A stretch of 64,000 nt of DNA from Amaricoccus solimangrovi (GTDB taxonomy: Bacteria; Pseudomonadota; Alphaproteobacteria; Rhodobacterales; Rhodobacteraceae): the NCBI RefSeq assembly GCF_006385685.1, contig NZ_VFRP01000016.1, positions 1-64,000 of the forward strand, written 5' to 3'. Below are positions 1 to 9,382 of the stretch, one piece after another. Numbering within the stretch: the stretch's first letter is position 1; the number at the start of each line of letters is the position of its first letter. Below the pieces are notes generated by a model. The model was not told the origin of the DNA and made no database searches. It saw only the letters and a list, made by a program, of their open reading frames with translations. A program made the translations under genes and the position numbers.

Positions 1-177
1 CTGGTCGTCGTTCCTGACATGGCAATGCGCGATGGTGGCGCCGGCCTCGAAAGCCTCCTGCGTGCTCTCGATCTGCTCCGCGACGGTGATCGGAACGGCG
101 GGGTTGTTCTCCTTGCGCGGCAGCGAGCCGGTGATGGCGACGCAGATGACGCAGGGCTTGGTCGAGAGATCAGACAT
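1..177 (-). CDS. BKACE-family beta-keto acid cleavage enzyme (DUF849), N-terminal part
   Basis: Only the first 59 codons lie inside the window; the gene runs off the left edge. The peptide opens MSDLSTKPCVICVAITGSLP and continues with a KENNPAVPIT stretch and an AHCHVRNDD stretch. These match the start of the 3-keto-5-aminohexanoate cleavage (BKACE) family, in which the His-x-His pair binds the catalytic divalent metal; here it is H51/H53. Family members condense a beta-keto acid with acetyl-CoA and split it into acetoacetate and a new acyl-CoA. The ATG overlaps the pcaG stop (ATGTCTGA), so it is translated with the pca genes. In this setting beta-ketoadipate or a related keto acid is the likely substrate, but that is inference. 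Confidence 0.8.
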   Translation of the reverse strand, partial: MSDLSTKPCVICVAITGSLPRKENNPAVPITVAEQIESTQEAFEAGATIAHCHVRNDDQ

Positions 178-865
178 CGAGGAACACCGTTTCATTCTCG
201 CCCTGCAGGCGGATGTCGAAGCGATAGACCACCTTGCCGTCGCGCTCCCCGCGTTTCGCGATCAGCGTCGGGCGGCGGTCGACCTGTTCGATCAGGTTCA
301 GCACCGGATCCTTGGCATTGGCCTCCTCCTCGTCGGAGAAGTACATCCGGGTGTTGAGCCCGATGTTGATGCCGCGGGCGACGATCCAGAGATTCAGATG
401 CGGCGCCATCGGGCGCTGGTCCTGACGGCCGCGGCCGAGCGCGTCCTTCGCCTCCTCATCGGCGCTCCGGCGCGGCGGATGCGCGGCGGGCCGGCCGGGG
501 ACGGAGCCCGGCTTGATCGTCTCGAAGCTGAAGAGCCCGGTCTCGAAATTCGAGATGACCCGGCCCCAGCCCCGGAAGCCTTCCTCGACCTCCCCGGCGC
601 GGCGGTCGGCGGGATGCGGATAGATGCCGGCGGCGTTGGCCTGCCAGACCTCGATCAGCACGTCCTTGAGCGGCGCGCCCATGCCGTCGATCACGGTGCC
701 CTCGACGGTGATCCGCTCGCCCTTCGCATTCGGACCCGCGATGTCGGTGCCGAGTTCCTTCTCGAAGAGGTCGAACCCCGCGGCGCCCGGCGCGAGGCCG
801 ATGTGGACGTAGGGGCCGGCGGTCTGGGACGCGGTCTCGCGCAGGTAGTTCAGCGGCTGCGGCAT
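170..865 (-). CDS. pcaG: protocatechuate 3,4-dioxygenase alpha subunit
   Basis: This is the non-iron-binding partner of PcaH in the intradiol dioxygenase that opens protocatechuate to 3-carboxy-cis,cis-muconate in the cytoplasm. The 231 residues show the family's N-terminal TASQTAGPYVHIGLAPGAAG, a central IEVWQANAAG and a C-terminal FDIRLQGE. It lacks the full iron ligand set, as expected for an alpha subunit. Residues about 125-152 form a basic, proline-rich and charged insert between IKPGSVPG and MAPHLNLW, where the relatives I know have only a short turn, so this protein is longer than the usual ~200 residues. It lies 3 bases after pcaH and overlaps the BKACE start. Confidence 0.93.
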   Translation of the reverse strand: MPQPLNYLRETASQTAGPYVHIGLAPGAAGFDLFEKELGTDIAGPNAKGERITVEGTVIDGMGAPLKDVLIEVWQANAAGIYPHPADRRAGEVEEGFRGWGRVISNFETGLFSFETIKPGSVPGRPAAHPPRRSADEEAKDALGRGRQDQRPMAPHLNLWIVARGINIGLNTRMYFSDEEEANAKDPVLNLIEQVDRRPTLIAKRGERDGKVVYRFDIRLQGENETVFLDV

Positions 866-868
866 GGC

Positions 869-1996
<1,128 letters not shown>

Positions 1997-2004
<8 letters not shown>

Positions 2005-2791
2005 GTCCGATCTCCTTCGCGAAATCCCCGATCAGGCGGGCGACCGTCTCCGGCGCCTCGACGCAGGGGATGTGGCCGGCGCCCCGGATCAGTTCGAACC
2101 GGGCGCCCTCGATGCTCTCGGCCATCTCCCGCACCAGATCGGGCGGGGTCGAGCCGTCCTCGGACCCGGCGATCACCAGCGCGGGCAGCCGCAGTCCGGC
2201 GGTCGAGTCGCGCAGATCCGTCTCGGCGAGCGCGGCGCAGCAGCCGATGTAGCCGCCGGCCGGCGTGCGGGTCAGCATGTGCCGCCAGCCCGCGAATTCG
2301 GTGGCGCGCTCGGCGCGGAACTTCTTCGAGAACCAGCGTTCCAGCACCGGATCCGCCAGCGCGGCGATGCCGCCCGCGCGGATCGTCGCGATCCGCTCCT
2401 TCCACATCGTGTCGGTGCCGATCTTCGGCGCGGTATTCGAAAGCACGATGCCCCGGACGAGGTCCGGCCGCTCCGCCGCGAGCCCCTGGGCGATCACGCC
2501 GCCGATCGAGAGGCCGACGAAGAGCACATCGCGAAGACCGAGATGCCCGATCAGCCCGGCGGCGTCGGCCACCAGATCGCCCATGTAGTAGTCGCCGTTC
2601 GGCGCGTCGGTCAGCCCGTGGCCGCGCTTGTCGTAGCGGATCACGCGCAGGCCCCGGGGCAGGAGCGGAACCACCGCGTCCCAGACGCGCAGATCGGTGC
2701 CGAGGGAATTCGCGAACACCACCGCGGGGCCATCGGCCGCGCCTTCGTCCGTGTAATGGACGGTGAGCCCGTTGATTTCCGCCATCTTCAT
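1997..2791 (-). CDS. pcaD: 3-oxoadipate enol-lactonase
   Basis: Alpha/beta hydrolase that opens beta-ketoadipate enol-lactone to beta-ketoadipate. With the ATG at 2791 it has 264 residues. It shows the oxyanion segment FANSLGTDLRVWD, the YDKRGHG turn, the nucleophile elbow GLSIGG (S95), an Asp in IAGSEDGSTPP and a C-terminal His in GAGHIPCVEAPE. An AGGAGG lies eight bases before this ATG (2800-2806 on the plus strand), which favours it over an upstream start at 2815. It is the first gene of the leftward pca operon, divergent from pcaQ. Confidence 0.94.
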
Positions 2792-2830
2792 GGTCGTTTC
2801 CTCCTTGCCACGCACGATCTCATTTTCATG

Positions 2831-2879
2831 TGGTTATGTAAAATGATAAGGTTCTTCCAATCCATAACCTGTGGGATAT
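2831..2879. promoter_or_regulatory. Likely PcaQ operator between pcaD and pcaQ
   Basis: The 90-base gap between the divergent pcaD and pcaQ genes is AT-richer than its surroundings. It contains ATAACC-TGTG-GGATAT at 2864-2879, close to the published PcaQ half-site arrangement ATAACC-N4-GGTTAA. An inverted pair GGTTATG (2832-2838) and CATAACC (2863-2869) flanks it. LysR-type activators normally bind such a site next to their own gene and activate the divergent operon with the pathway intermediate as co-inducer. The site call is inference from sequence and position. Confidence 0.55.
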
Positions 2880-2881
2880 GA

Positions 2882-3775
2882 ATGCGCGAGATCAGCTACC
2901 GTCACGTCCGCTGCTTCCTCGAGATCGCGCGGCTGCAGAGCGTCGGACAGGCGGCCGAGGCGCTGGCGGTGTCGCAGCCCGCGGTCTCCAAGACCCTGCG
3001 CGAACTCGAGGATCGGCTGGGGGTGAAGCTCTTCGAGCGCGCGGGGCGGCGGCTGCGCCTGACGGCGGAGGGGGCGGTGTTCCAGGCCCATGCCGGGCTC
3101 TCGCTCCTCGAACTGCAGCGCGGCGTCCGGGCGCTCAGCGCCGGCGCCCGGATCGGGCAGCGGATCGAGGTCGGCGTGCTGCCGACGGTCGCGACCGACC
3201 TGATGCCGCGCGCGGCGCTCACCTTCGCCGAGCGGATGCCGGGCGTCACGCTCACCATCACCACCGGGCCGAACTGGCTCCTGCTGGCGCAGCTGCGCGA
3301 CGGCGCGCTCGATCTGGTAATCGGGCGGCTCGCGGCGCCGGCGGCGATGGCGGGGCTGGTCTTCGAGCAGCTCTATGTCGAGGCGGTCGTGGCCGTGGTG
3401 CGCGCGGGCCATCCGCTCACCGCCGATCCAGCGCGCGCGCTCACCGGATTTCCGCTGATCATGCCGCCGGCGGGGGCGATCATCCGGCCGGTGGTGGAGC
3501 AGTATTTCCTCAGCATCGGCCAGGAGCCGCCGCGCGGCTTCGCCGAGACGGTGGCCCAGGCGGTGGGGCGCGGGCTGCTCACGCGTTCGGACGCGGTCTG
3601 GTTCATCTCGCGCGGGGTGGTGGCCGATGATCTCGCCGCCGGGGTGCTCGTGGAACTCGACCTGCCCGGCCTGCCGATCCCCGGCCCGGTCGGACTCACC
3701 CAGCGCGGCGGCGACGCGCCCGCGCCGCTGCTCGCGGAGGTGATGCGCGCCATTCGCGACAGCGTCGCGCGCTGA
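2882..3775 (+). CDS. pcaQ: LysR-type activator of the pca operon
   Basis: LysR-family regulator of 297 residues. The N-terminal winged helix-turn-helix (about 5-65) contains the family pattern SVGQAAEALAVSQPAVSKTLRELE. The rest is the periplasmic-binding-protein-like co-inducer domain. The opening ISYRHVRCFLEIARLQSVGQA resembles PcaQ/PcaR-like activators, and its divergent position beside pcaDCHG with a matching operator makes PcaQ the best name. The ATG at 2882 gives the typical start; only a weak purine stretch (GTGGGA) precedes it. PcaQ of rhizobia responds to beta-carboxymuconate or muconolactone; the inducer here is assumed. Confidence 0.88.
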   Translation: MREISYRHVRCFLEIARLQSVGQAAEALAVSQPAVSKTLRELEDRLGVKLFERAGRRLRLTAEGAVFQAHAGLSLLELQRGVRALSAGARIGQRIEVGVLPTVATDLMPRAALTFAERMPGVTLTITTGPNWLLLAQLRDGALDLVIGRLAAPAAMAGLVFEQLYVEAVVAVVRAGHPLTADPARALTGFPLIMPPAGAIIRPVVEQYFLSIGQEPPRGFAETVAQAVGRGLLTRSDAVWFISRGVVADDLAAGVLVELDLPGLPIPGPVGLTQRGGDAPAPLLAEVMRAIRDSVAR

Positions 3776-3950
3776 GCGGGAATGTCGGCGGATCGAGGCC
3801 CTTCCGCGGTCGGAGGTCAGGCCGGATGACGCAAGGCCTCGATCGCTACGCTTCCTCCTGGTCCCGGCTTCTGCCGCGCAAGATGGGCGCGCGCGCGAAA
3901 CCGGACCTTGCGCTGGATCAAGCGCGGGGCGGAAACCGGCCCCGGGGGGC

Positions 3951-5084
3951 CTATTCCTCGAGCCCGGCCTGCGCGTCCGCCCGGCTCTTGCCCGCGACCT
4001 GGAGCGCGAGGGCCGCGGCCATGAACGGATCGAGGTCGCCGTCGAGCACGCCCTGCGTGTCCGAGGTCTCGTGGTTCGTGCGCAGGTCCTTCACCATCTG
4101 GTAGGGCTGCAGCACGTAGGAGCGGATCTGGTTGCCCCAGCCCGCGTCGCCCTTGGCCTCGTGCTGGGCGGTGATCGCCTCGTTGCGGCGCCGGAGCTCC
4201 ATCTCGTAGAGCCGCGACTTCAGAGCCGCCATCGCATTCGCGCGGTTCTGGTGCTGCGACTTCTCGGACGAGGTCACCACGATATTGGTCGGGATATGGG
4301 TGATCCGGACCGCCGAATCGGTCGTGTTCACATGCTGCCCGCCCGCGCCCGAGGAGCGGTAGGTGTCGATCCGGATGTCGTTCGGCGCGATCTCGATCTC
4401 GATGTTCTCGTCCACCACCGGATAGACCCAGACCGAGGAGAAGCTCGTGTGCCGGCGCGCGGCGGAATCGTAGGGCGAGATCCGCACCAGCCGGTGCACG
4501 CCCGATTCCGACTTCAGCCAGCCATAGGCGTTCTGCCCCCTGATCTGGTAGGTGACGGAGCGGATCCCCGCTTCCTCGCCCGGGCTCTCGGAGATGAGCT
4601 CGACCTTGTAGCCATGCGCCTCGGCCCAGCGCACGTACATCCGCGCGAGCATCGAGGCCCAGTCGCAGCTTTCGGTGCCGCCCGCGCCCGCGTTCACCTC
4701 GAGGAAGGTGTCGTTGCCATCGGCCTCGCCGTCGAGCAGCGCCTCGATCTCCTTCTGCGCCGCCGCCTCGCGCAGCGCCCTGAGCGCCGCCTCCGCCTCG
4801 GCCACCACCTCGGCGTCGTCCTCGGCCTCGCCGAGCTCGATGAGTTCGCGCTGGTCGTCGAGCTCGCGCGCGAGCCCGGTGTAGCCGTCGATCGCATCCG
4901 CGAGCACCTGCCGGTCGCGCATCAGCTTCTGCGCCCGGGCCGGATCGTTCCAGAGCTCGGGATCCTCGCTCATCGCATTGAGTTCCTCGAGCCGATGCGG
5001 CGCGGTCTCCCAGTTGAGCCGCTGGCGCAAGAGCGCGAGCGACTTCTCGATCTCGGCGACGACATGTTCGGTTTCGGCGCGCAT
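3951..5084 (-). CDS. prfB: peptide chain release factor 2
   Basis: Class I release factor of 377 residues that recognises UGA/UAA and triggers peptidyl-tRNA hydrolysis in the ribosome. The catalytic GGQ is at 248-250 (GAGGQHVN). The codon-recognition tripeptide is SPY ([14 protein letters not shown]) rather than enterobacterial SPF, which I recall as common in alphaproteobacteria. The frame is continuous, so there is no programmed +1 frameshift as in E. coli prfB. The gene ends in TAG, a codon RF2 itself does not read. In many alphaproteobacteria prfB directly follows the PBP1A gene; here another gene separates them. Confidence 0.96.
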   Translation of the reverse strand: MRAETEHVVAEIEKSLALLRQRLNWETAPHRLEELNAMSEDPELWNDPARAQKLMRDRQVLADAIDGYTGLARELDDQRELIELGEAEDDAEVVAEAEAALRALREAAAQKEIEALLDGEADGNDTFLEVNAGAGGTESCDWASMLARMYVRWAEAHGYKVELISESPGEEAGIRSVTYQIRGQNAYGWLKSESGVHRLVRISPYDSAARRHTSFSSVWVYPVVDENIEIEIAPNDIRIDTYRSSGAGGQHVNTTDSAVRITHIPTNIVVTSSEKSQHQNRANAMAALKSRLYEMELRRRNEAITAQHEAKGDAGWGNQIRSYVLQPYQMVKDLRTNHETSDTQGVLDGDLDPFMAAALALQVAGKSRADAQAGLEE

Positions 5085-5291
5085 GACTGAAAGCTCCCCC
5101 TCCGGCGGTTGCGTGTTCTATCCGCGCGCGGGGTGAGGGTAAAGGGGTGGGGGGTGTCGGGGGTGCCCGGATCACTGCCGGCCCGGCGCCCCCACCGCCG
5201 CGGTGCGCGAAATTCCCCGCCCTGGCCGGGGGCGAGGAACGAAAGAACCGCGCGCCGGTTTGTCCCTCGCCACGCACGAAGTCAAACCCCG

Positions 5292-6653
5292 ATGAGCCCC
5301 CCGATGAGCGAACCTGACACGGCATTGCCCGTGATCGAAGAAACCTTGTCCGTCGCCAGGCGCGAGCATGTCGTCGGACGGGTCCGGGTCGAGACGGTGA
5401 CCGAGACGGTCGAGGAAACCGTCACGGCCGATCTCGAGAGCAGCTCCGTGGAAATCGAGCGGATCCCGGTCGGAAAGGAGATCGAGGCCGTCCCCGACGT
5501 CCGCGTCGAGGGCGACGTGACCATCATCCCGGTGATCGAGGAGGTGGTCGTGGTCGAGAAGCGGCTCGTGCTGCGCGAGGAGATCCGCGTGACACGCATC
5601 CGTGCGAGCAGGACCGTCGAGGCTCCGGTGGAGCTTCGCAGGCAGCGAGCGATCGTGACGCGCGAAAGGGCCGAGCCCTCCGGCGCCGATCCAAACCCCA
5701 AGGAGAATGCAATGTCAGACTTCGCAGGCACCCGCCATCTCACCGCCTTCTTCGACACGCGCGAGGACGCCGACCGGGCCGTGTCCCGGCTCCGCGCCGC
5801 CGGCCTGACGGAGGCGGACATCCGCGTGGCGGGAGGCGAGGACTACGGCTCCCGTCTCGAGTCCCGCGACACCGGCGGATTCTGGGACAGCATAGCCGAT
5901 TTCTTCTTCCCCACGGAGGAACGCGACACCTATGCCGAGGGGTTGCGGCGCGGCGGCTACATCGTCACGGTCGGCGCCATTCCCGCGGGGCGTTTCGACG
6001 AGGCGGTGGACATTCTCGACGAGGAAGGCTCGATCGACCTCGACGAGCGTAGCGCGAGCTGGCGGGCCGAGGGCTGGGGCGCCGCGCCGGACGCGGAGGC
6101 CGACATGCTGACCGGGGCCGACGCGGGCGTCGCCACGACGCCGGAGCGCCTCGGCATGGCGGCCACGGCCCCGGGTGTTGGCGTGGAGGCCGGCGGCGAG
6201 CCCGGAATGCGCGCGGCGGCCACCGGCTTCGACGCCGGCCCGGCGGAGGCCGGCCACGCCGGGCGCGACGAAGTGATCCCGGTGGTCGAGGAAAGGCTGC
6301 GCGTCGGCAAGCGCGACGCCTCCCTCGGCCGGGTCCGCGTCCGTTCCTACGTCGTCGAGGAGCCGGTCTCGGAGGAGGTGCGGCTGCGCTCGGAACAGGT
6401 CGAGATCGAGCGCCGCCCGGTGGACCGGCCGCTGGAGGCGACCGACGACGCCTTCGTCGATCGCACCATCGAGGCGGAGGAACGCGCGGAGGAGGCGGTG
6501 GTCGACAAGGAGGCGCGGGTCACCGAGGAAATCGGGCTGCGCCGGACCGCCGACGAGCGGACCGAGACCATCTCCGACACCGTGCGCCACACCGAGGTCG
6601 AGGTCGAGGACGACCGCGACATCGCCCGGCGCGATCCGAAGCCCGGCATGTGA
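5292..6653 (+). CDS. DUF2382 (YsnF/AvaK) stress-type protein with two DUF2382 units around a 17M/YflT-like domain
   Basis: A 453-residue acidic protein. Residues about 10-130 and 325-445 are two related charged units (LPVIEETLSVARREHVVGRV versus IPVVEERLRVGKRDASLGRV) of the DUF2382 type. Between them lies a general-stress-protein-like domain beginning TRHLTAFFDTREDADRAVSRL, followed by an alanine/glycine-rich linker. The start at 5292 is uncertain because no good ribosome binding site is visible. An internal in-frame ATG at 5711 is preceded by AAGGAG with six-base spacing and would give a shorter middle-plus-C-terminal protein. The biochemical function is unknown; relatives are linked to envelope or salt stress. 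It sits inverted between mrcA and prfB. Confidence 0.75.
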   Translation: MSPPMSEPDTALPVIEETLSVARREHVVGRVRVETVTETVEETVTADLESSSVEIERIPVGKEIEAVPDVRVEGDVTIIPVIEEVVVVEKRLVLREEIRVTRIRASRTVEAPVELRRQRAIVTRERAEPSGADPNPKENAMSDFAGTRHLTAFFDTREDADRAVSRLRAAGLTEADIRVAGGEDYGSRLESRDTGGFWDSIADFFFPTEERDTYAEGLRRGGYIVTVGAIPAGRFDEAVDILDEEGSIDLDERSASWRAEGWGAAPDAEADMLTGADAGVATTPERLGMAATAPGVGVEAGGEPGMRAAATGFDAGPAEAGHAGRDEVIPVVEERLRVGKRDASLGRVRVRSYVVEEPVSEEVRLRSEQVEIERRPVDRPLEATDDAFVDRTIEAEERAEEAVVDKEARVTEEIGLRRTADERTETISDTVRHTEVEVEDDRDIARRDPKPGM

Positions 6654-6666
6654 TCCGCGCGAACGG

Positions 6667-6691
6667 AGGCGGCGGGCAAGCCGCCGCCTTT
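6667..6691. terminator. Hairpin terminator between DUF2382 gene and mrcA
   Basis: Perfect 9-bp inverted repeat AGGCGGCGG / CCGCCGCCT with a 5-base loop, followed on the plus strand by TTT. It lies 13 bases after the DUF2382 stop and before the convergent mrcA stop. Confidence 0.6.
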
Positions 6692-6723
6692 CCGCCCCGG
6701 CGCGGGTCGGTTGTCCGGAGGCT

Positions 6724-9270
6724 TCAGTAAAGCCCCCCGCTCGACATCGAGCCCATCGACGGGTTGCTCGGCAGCGTCCGGGTCTGGCCGCGGACCTGGA
6801 TGCGCTCGATCTGCGACTGGGCGGCGCCCTCGTAGAGCGGCACGTCGGAGCCCATGCGCCAGCCGCCGTCGACCAGGTCGCCGTAGCCGCCGACCACCGT
6901 CTGCTGGCCGTCGCGGATGTATTCCGCCTGCACGTTGGCGCCATCGGCGTTGTCGGCGAGGCGCTGGCCGGAGCGGCGGTCGATCTTGATGAAGTAGCCG
7001 CCCGGCGGCACGTCCCAGCGCACCGGCTTCTGGCCCGCGAGCGCGACCTTCATGAAATCGACGAAGACCGGCGCGCAGAGCGTTCCGCCGAAAGCGGATT
7101 TGCCGAGCGGGCGCGGCGTGTCGTAGCCCATGTAGCAGCCGGCGACGATGCGCGGCGAATAGCCGATGAACCAGACGTCCTTCGCCTCGTTCGTCGTGCC
7201 GGTCTTGCCGGCGAGGTTCATGTGCATCTGGCCCACGGTCGCGGCCGAGGTGCCGCGGGCGGCGGCGCCCTGCAGCATCGAGGTGATCTGGTAGTCGGTG
7301 ATCGGGTCGAGCAGCCGCTGCGCGTCGGTCCGGATCACCGGCGCGCTCGCCGCCGAGAGCGTCGGCCCCTGGCAGTCGTCGCATTCGCGCCGGTCGTGGC
7401 GGTAGATCGTCTCGCCGTAGCGGTCCTGCACGCGGTCGACCAGCGTCGGCTCGACCTTGAGCCCGCCGTTCGCCAGTTCGGCGTAGGCCGTGACCATCTT
7501 GTAGAGCGTCGTCTCGCCCGCGCCGAGCGAATAGCTCAGGAGCGGCGGCATGTCGTCGTAGATGCCGAAGTCATGCGCGTATTTCGCCACCGTCTCCATG
7601 CCGACCTGCTGGGCCATGCGCACGGTCATCAGGTTGCGCGACTGTTCGAGCCCGGTGCGCATCGGCGTCGGCCCGTAGTACTTGTTGCCCGAGTTCTCCG
7701 GCTTCCAGAGCCCCTCCGGCGTCGAGACCTCGATCGGCGCGTCGAGCACGATGGTCGCGGGGCTGTAGCCGTTGTCGAGCGCGGCGGCGTAGACGAAGGG
7801 CTTGAACGAGGATCCGGGCTGGCGCAGCGCCTGGGTCGCGCGGTTGAACACGCTCGACTGGTAGGAGAAGCCGCCCTGCATCGCGAGCACGCGGCCGGTC
7901 TGGGTGTCCATCGCCATGAAGCCGCCCTGGATCGCCGGGATCTGGCGGTAGGACCAGCGCTCGCCGCTGTCCGTGGCGAGCCGCTTCACGAGGATCACGT
8001 CGCCGACTTCGAACGTGTCCGCGATGCCCGACGAGGCGCGCAGCCGCCCGTTCTCGGCGCGGAGCCGCGCCCAGCTCACGTCCGAGAAGGGCAGGACGTT
8101 CCCCTCCGCGCCCTCGTCGACGCCCTCGATCCCGATCCGGGCCGAGCCGTCGCCGAGGGAGAGCACCACCGCCGGGCGCCAGCCCTCGATGTCGCGCGGC
8201 ACCCGGGTCGCGGAGAGCGCCTTGCGCCAGCCGGCCTCGGTCGAGAGGTCGGCCTCGGCCGGGTCGATGTGGGCGAGGGCGCCGCGATAGATCTTGAGCC
8301 CCCGGTCGTAATCCTCGAGCCCTGCGCGCAGCGCGCGCGCCGCGGCCGCCTGCAGGTCGGGATTGACCGTGGCGCGGATCGTCAGCCCGCCGGTATGAAG
8401 CTCGTCGTCGCCGAACCGCGCCGAGAGCTGGCGGCGGATCTCGTCGGTGAAATAGTCCCGCGGCGGCGTCTCGCCCCGGCCCGAGGGGATGCCGCCGCCC
8501 TGCACCGTGACGAGGTCCTGCGCCTTCGCGGCCTCGGCCTGGGCCTGGGTCACGTAGCCGTTCTGCGCCATCTGATCGAGCACGTAGTTGCGCCGCGCGA
8601 TCGCGCGCTCCTTCTCGCGCACCGGATGCAGGAAGCTCGGCGCCTGCGGCAGCGCGGCGAGATAGGCCATCTCCGCGAGGCTCAGCTCGTCGAGCGGCTT
8701 GTTGAAATAGACCTCGGCCGCCGCCGTCACGCCGTAGGAATTCTGCCCGAGGAAGATCTCGTTGAGATAGAGTTCGAGGATCTGGTCCTTCGAGAGCGTC
8801 TTCTCGAGCCGGGTGGCGAGGATGATCTCCTTGATCTTGCGCTCGCCCGAGCGGTCGCCGGTCAGCAGGAAGTTCTTCATCACCTGCTGCGTGATGGTCG
8901 ATGCGCCGCGCAGGCGCCCGCCCTGCGTCGCCGCCTGATAGATCGCGACCGCGATGCCGCGCGGGTCGAAGCCCCGGTGCTGGTAGAAGTTCTTGTCCTC
9001 GGCCGAGATGAAGGCGTCCTTCACGAGGTCGGGGATCTCGTAGATCGGCGTGAAGATCCGGCGTTCGCGCGCGAACTGGTCCATCAGCTCGCCCTCGCCC
9101 GAATAGATCCGGCTGAGCGTCGGGGGTTCGTAATTGGCGAGCTGCTGGTAGTCGGGCAGGTCGCGGCCGTAGATCACGAACAGCGCCGCGAGCCCGACGA
9201 GCCCGACGACCGAGCCGATCGCGAGCCAGCTGAACACCAGCCCGAGGAATCTGAGGATGAGACGCAGCAC
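6724..9270 (-). CDS. mrcA: penicillin-binding protein 1A, bifunctional peptidoglycan synthase
   Basis: Class A PBP of 848 residues with one N-terminal membrane segment (about 10-33). The glycosyltransferase (GT51) domain has catalytic Glu91 in SAEDKNFYQHRG and a later STITQQ motif. An OB-like insert occupies about residues 310-440. The transpeptidase domain has SxxK at S487-K490 (GSSFKPF), SRN as the SxN motif, and KTG at K689 (AGKTGTTNE). It polymerises and cross-links murein on the periplasmic face. The start codon is GTG at 9270 with a weak AAGG. The amidase gene lies 112 bases upstream in the same direction. Confidence 0.95.
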   Translation of the reverse strand: MLRLILRFLGLVFSWLAIGSVVGLVGLAALFVIYGRDLPDYQQLANYEPPTLSRIYSGEGELMDQFARERRIFTPIYEIPDLVKDAFISAEDKNFYQHRGFDPRGIAVAIYQAATQGGRLRGASTITQQVMKNFLLTGDRSGERKIKEIILATRLEKTLSKDQILELYLNEIFLGQNSYGVTAAAEVYFNKPLDELSLAEMAYLAALPQAPSFLHPVREKERAIARRNYVLDQMAQNGYVTQAQAEAAKAQDLVTVQGGGIPSGRGETPPRDYFTDEIRRQLSARFGDDELHTGGLTIRATVNPDLQAAAARALRAGLEDYDRGLKIYRGALAHIDPAEADLSTEAGWRKALSATRVPRDIEGWRPAVVLSLGDGSARIGIEGVDEGAEGNVLPFSDVSWARLRAENGRLRASSGIADTFEVGDVILVKRLATDSGERWSYRQIPAIQGGFMAMDTQTGRVLAMQGGFSYQSSVFNRATQALRQPGSSFKPFVYAAALDNGYSPATIVLDAPIEVSTPEGLWKPENSGNKYYGPTPMRTGLEQSRNLMTVRMAQQVGMETVAKYAHDFGIYDDMPPLLSYSLGAGETTLYKMVTAYAELANGGLKVEPTLVDRVQDRYGETIYRHDRRECDDCQGPTLSAASAPVIRTDAQRLLDPITDYQITSMLQGAAARGTSAATVGQMHMNLAGKTGTTNEAKDVWFIGYSPRIVAGCYMGYDTPRPLGKSAFGGTLCAPVFVDFMKVALAGQKPVRWDVPPGGYFIKIDRRSGQRLADNADGANVQAEYIRDGQQTVVGGYGDLVDGGWRMGSDVPLYEGAAQSQIERIQVRGQTRTLPSNPSMGSMSSGGLY

Positions 9271-9382
9271 GATTCGAAGCCTTGCGTGGATACGCGCGCA
9301 CCTTATCGGACCCCCCGCCGAGCGTCAAAAACCGCGGAGGGCCGCGACGCCGCCCCCGGCGGGATGATGCGCGGCCGCGCGG

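Noticed and set aside
3951-5084. Programmed frameshift in prfB
   Set aside because: The reading frame is continuous from the ATG, with no early in-frame TGA.
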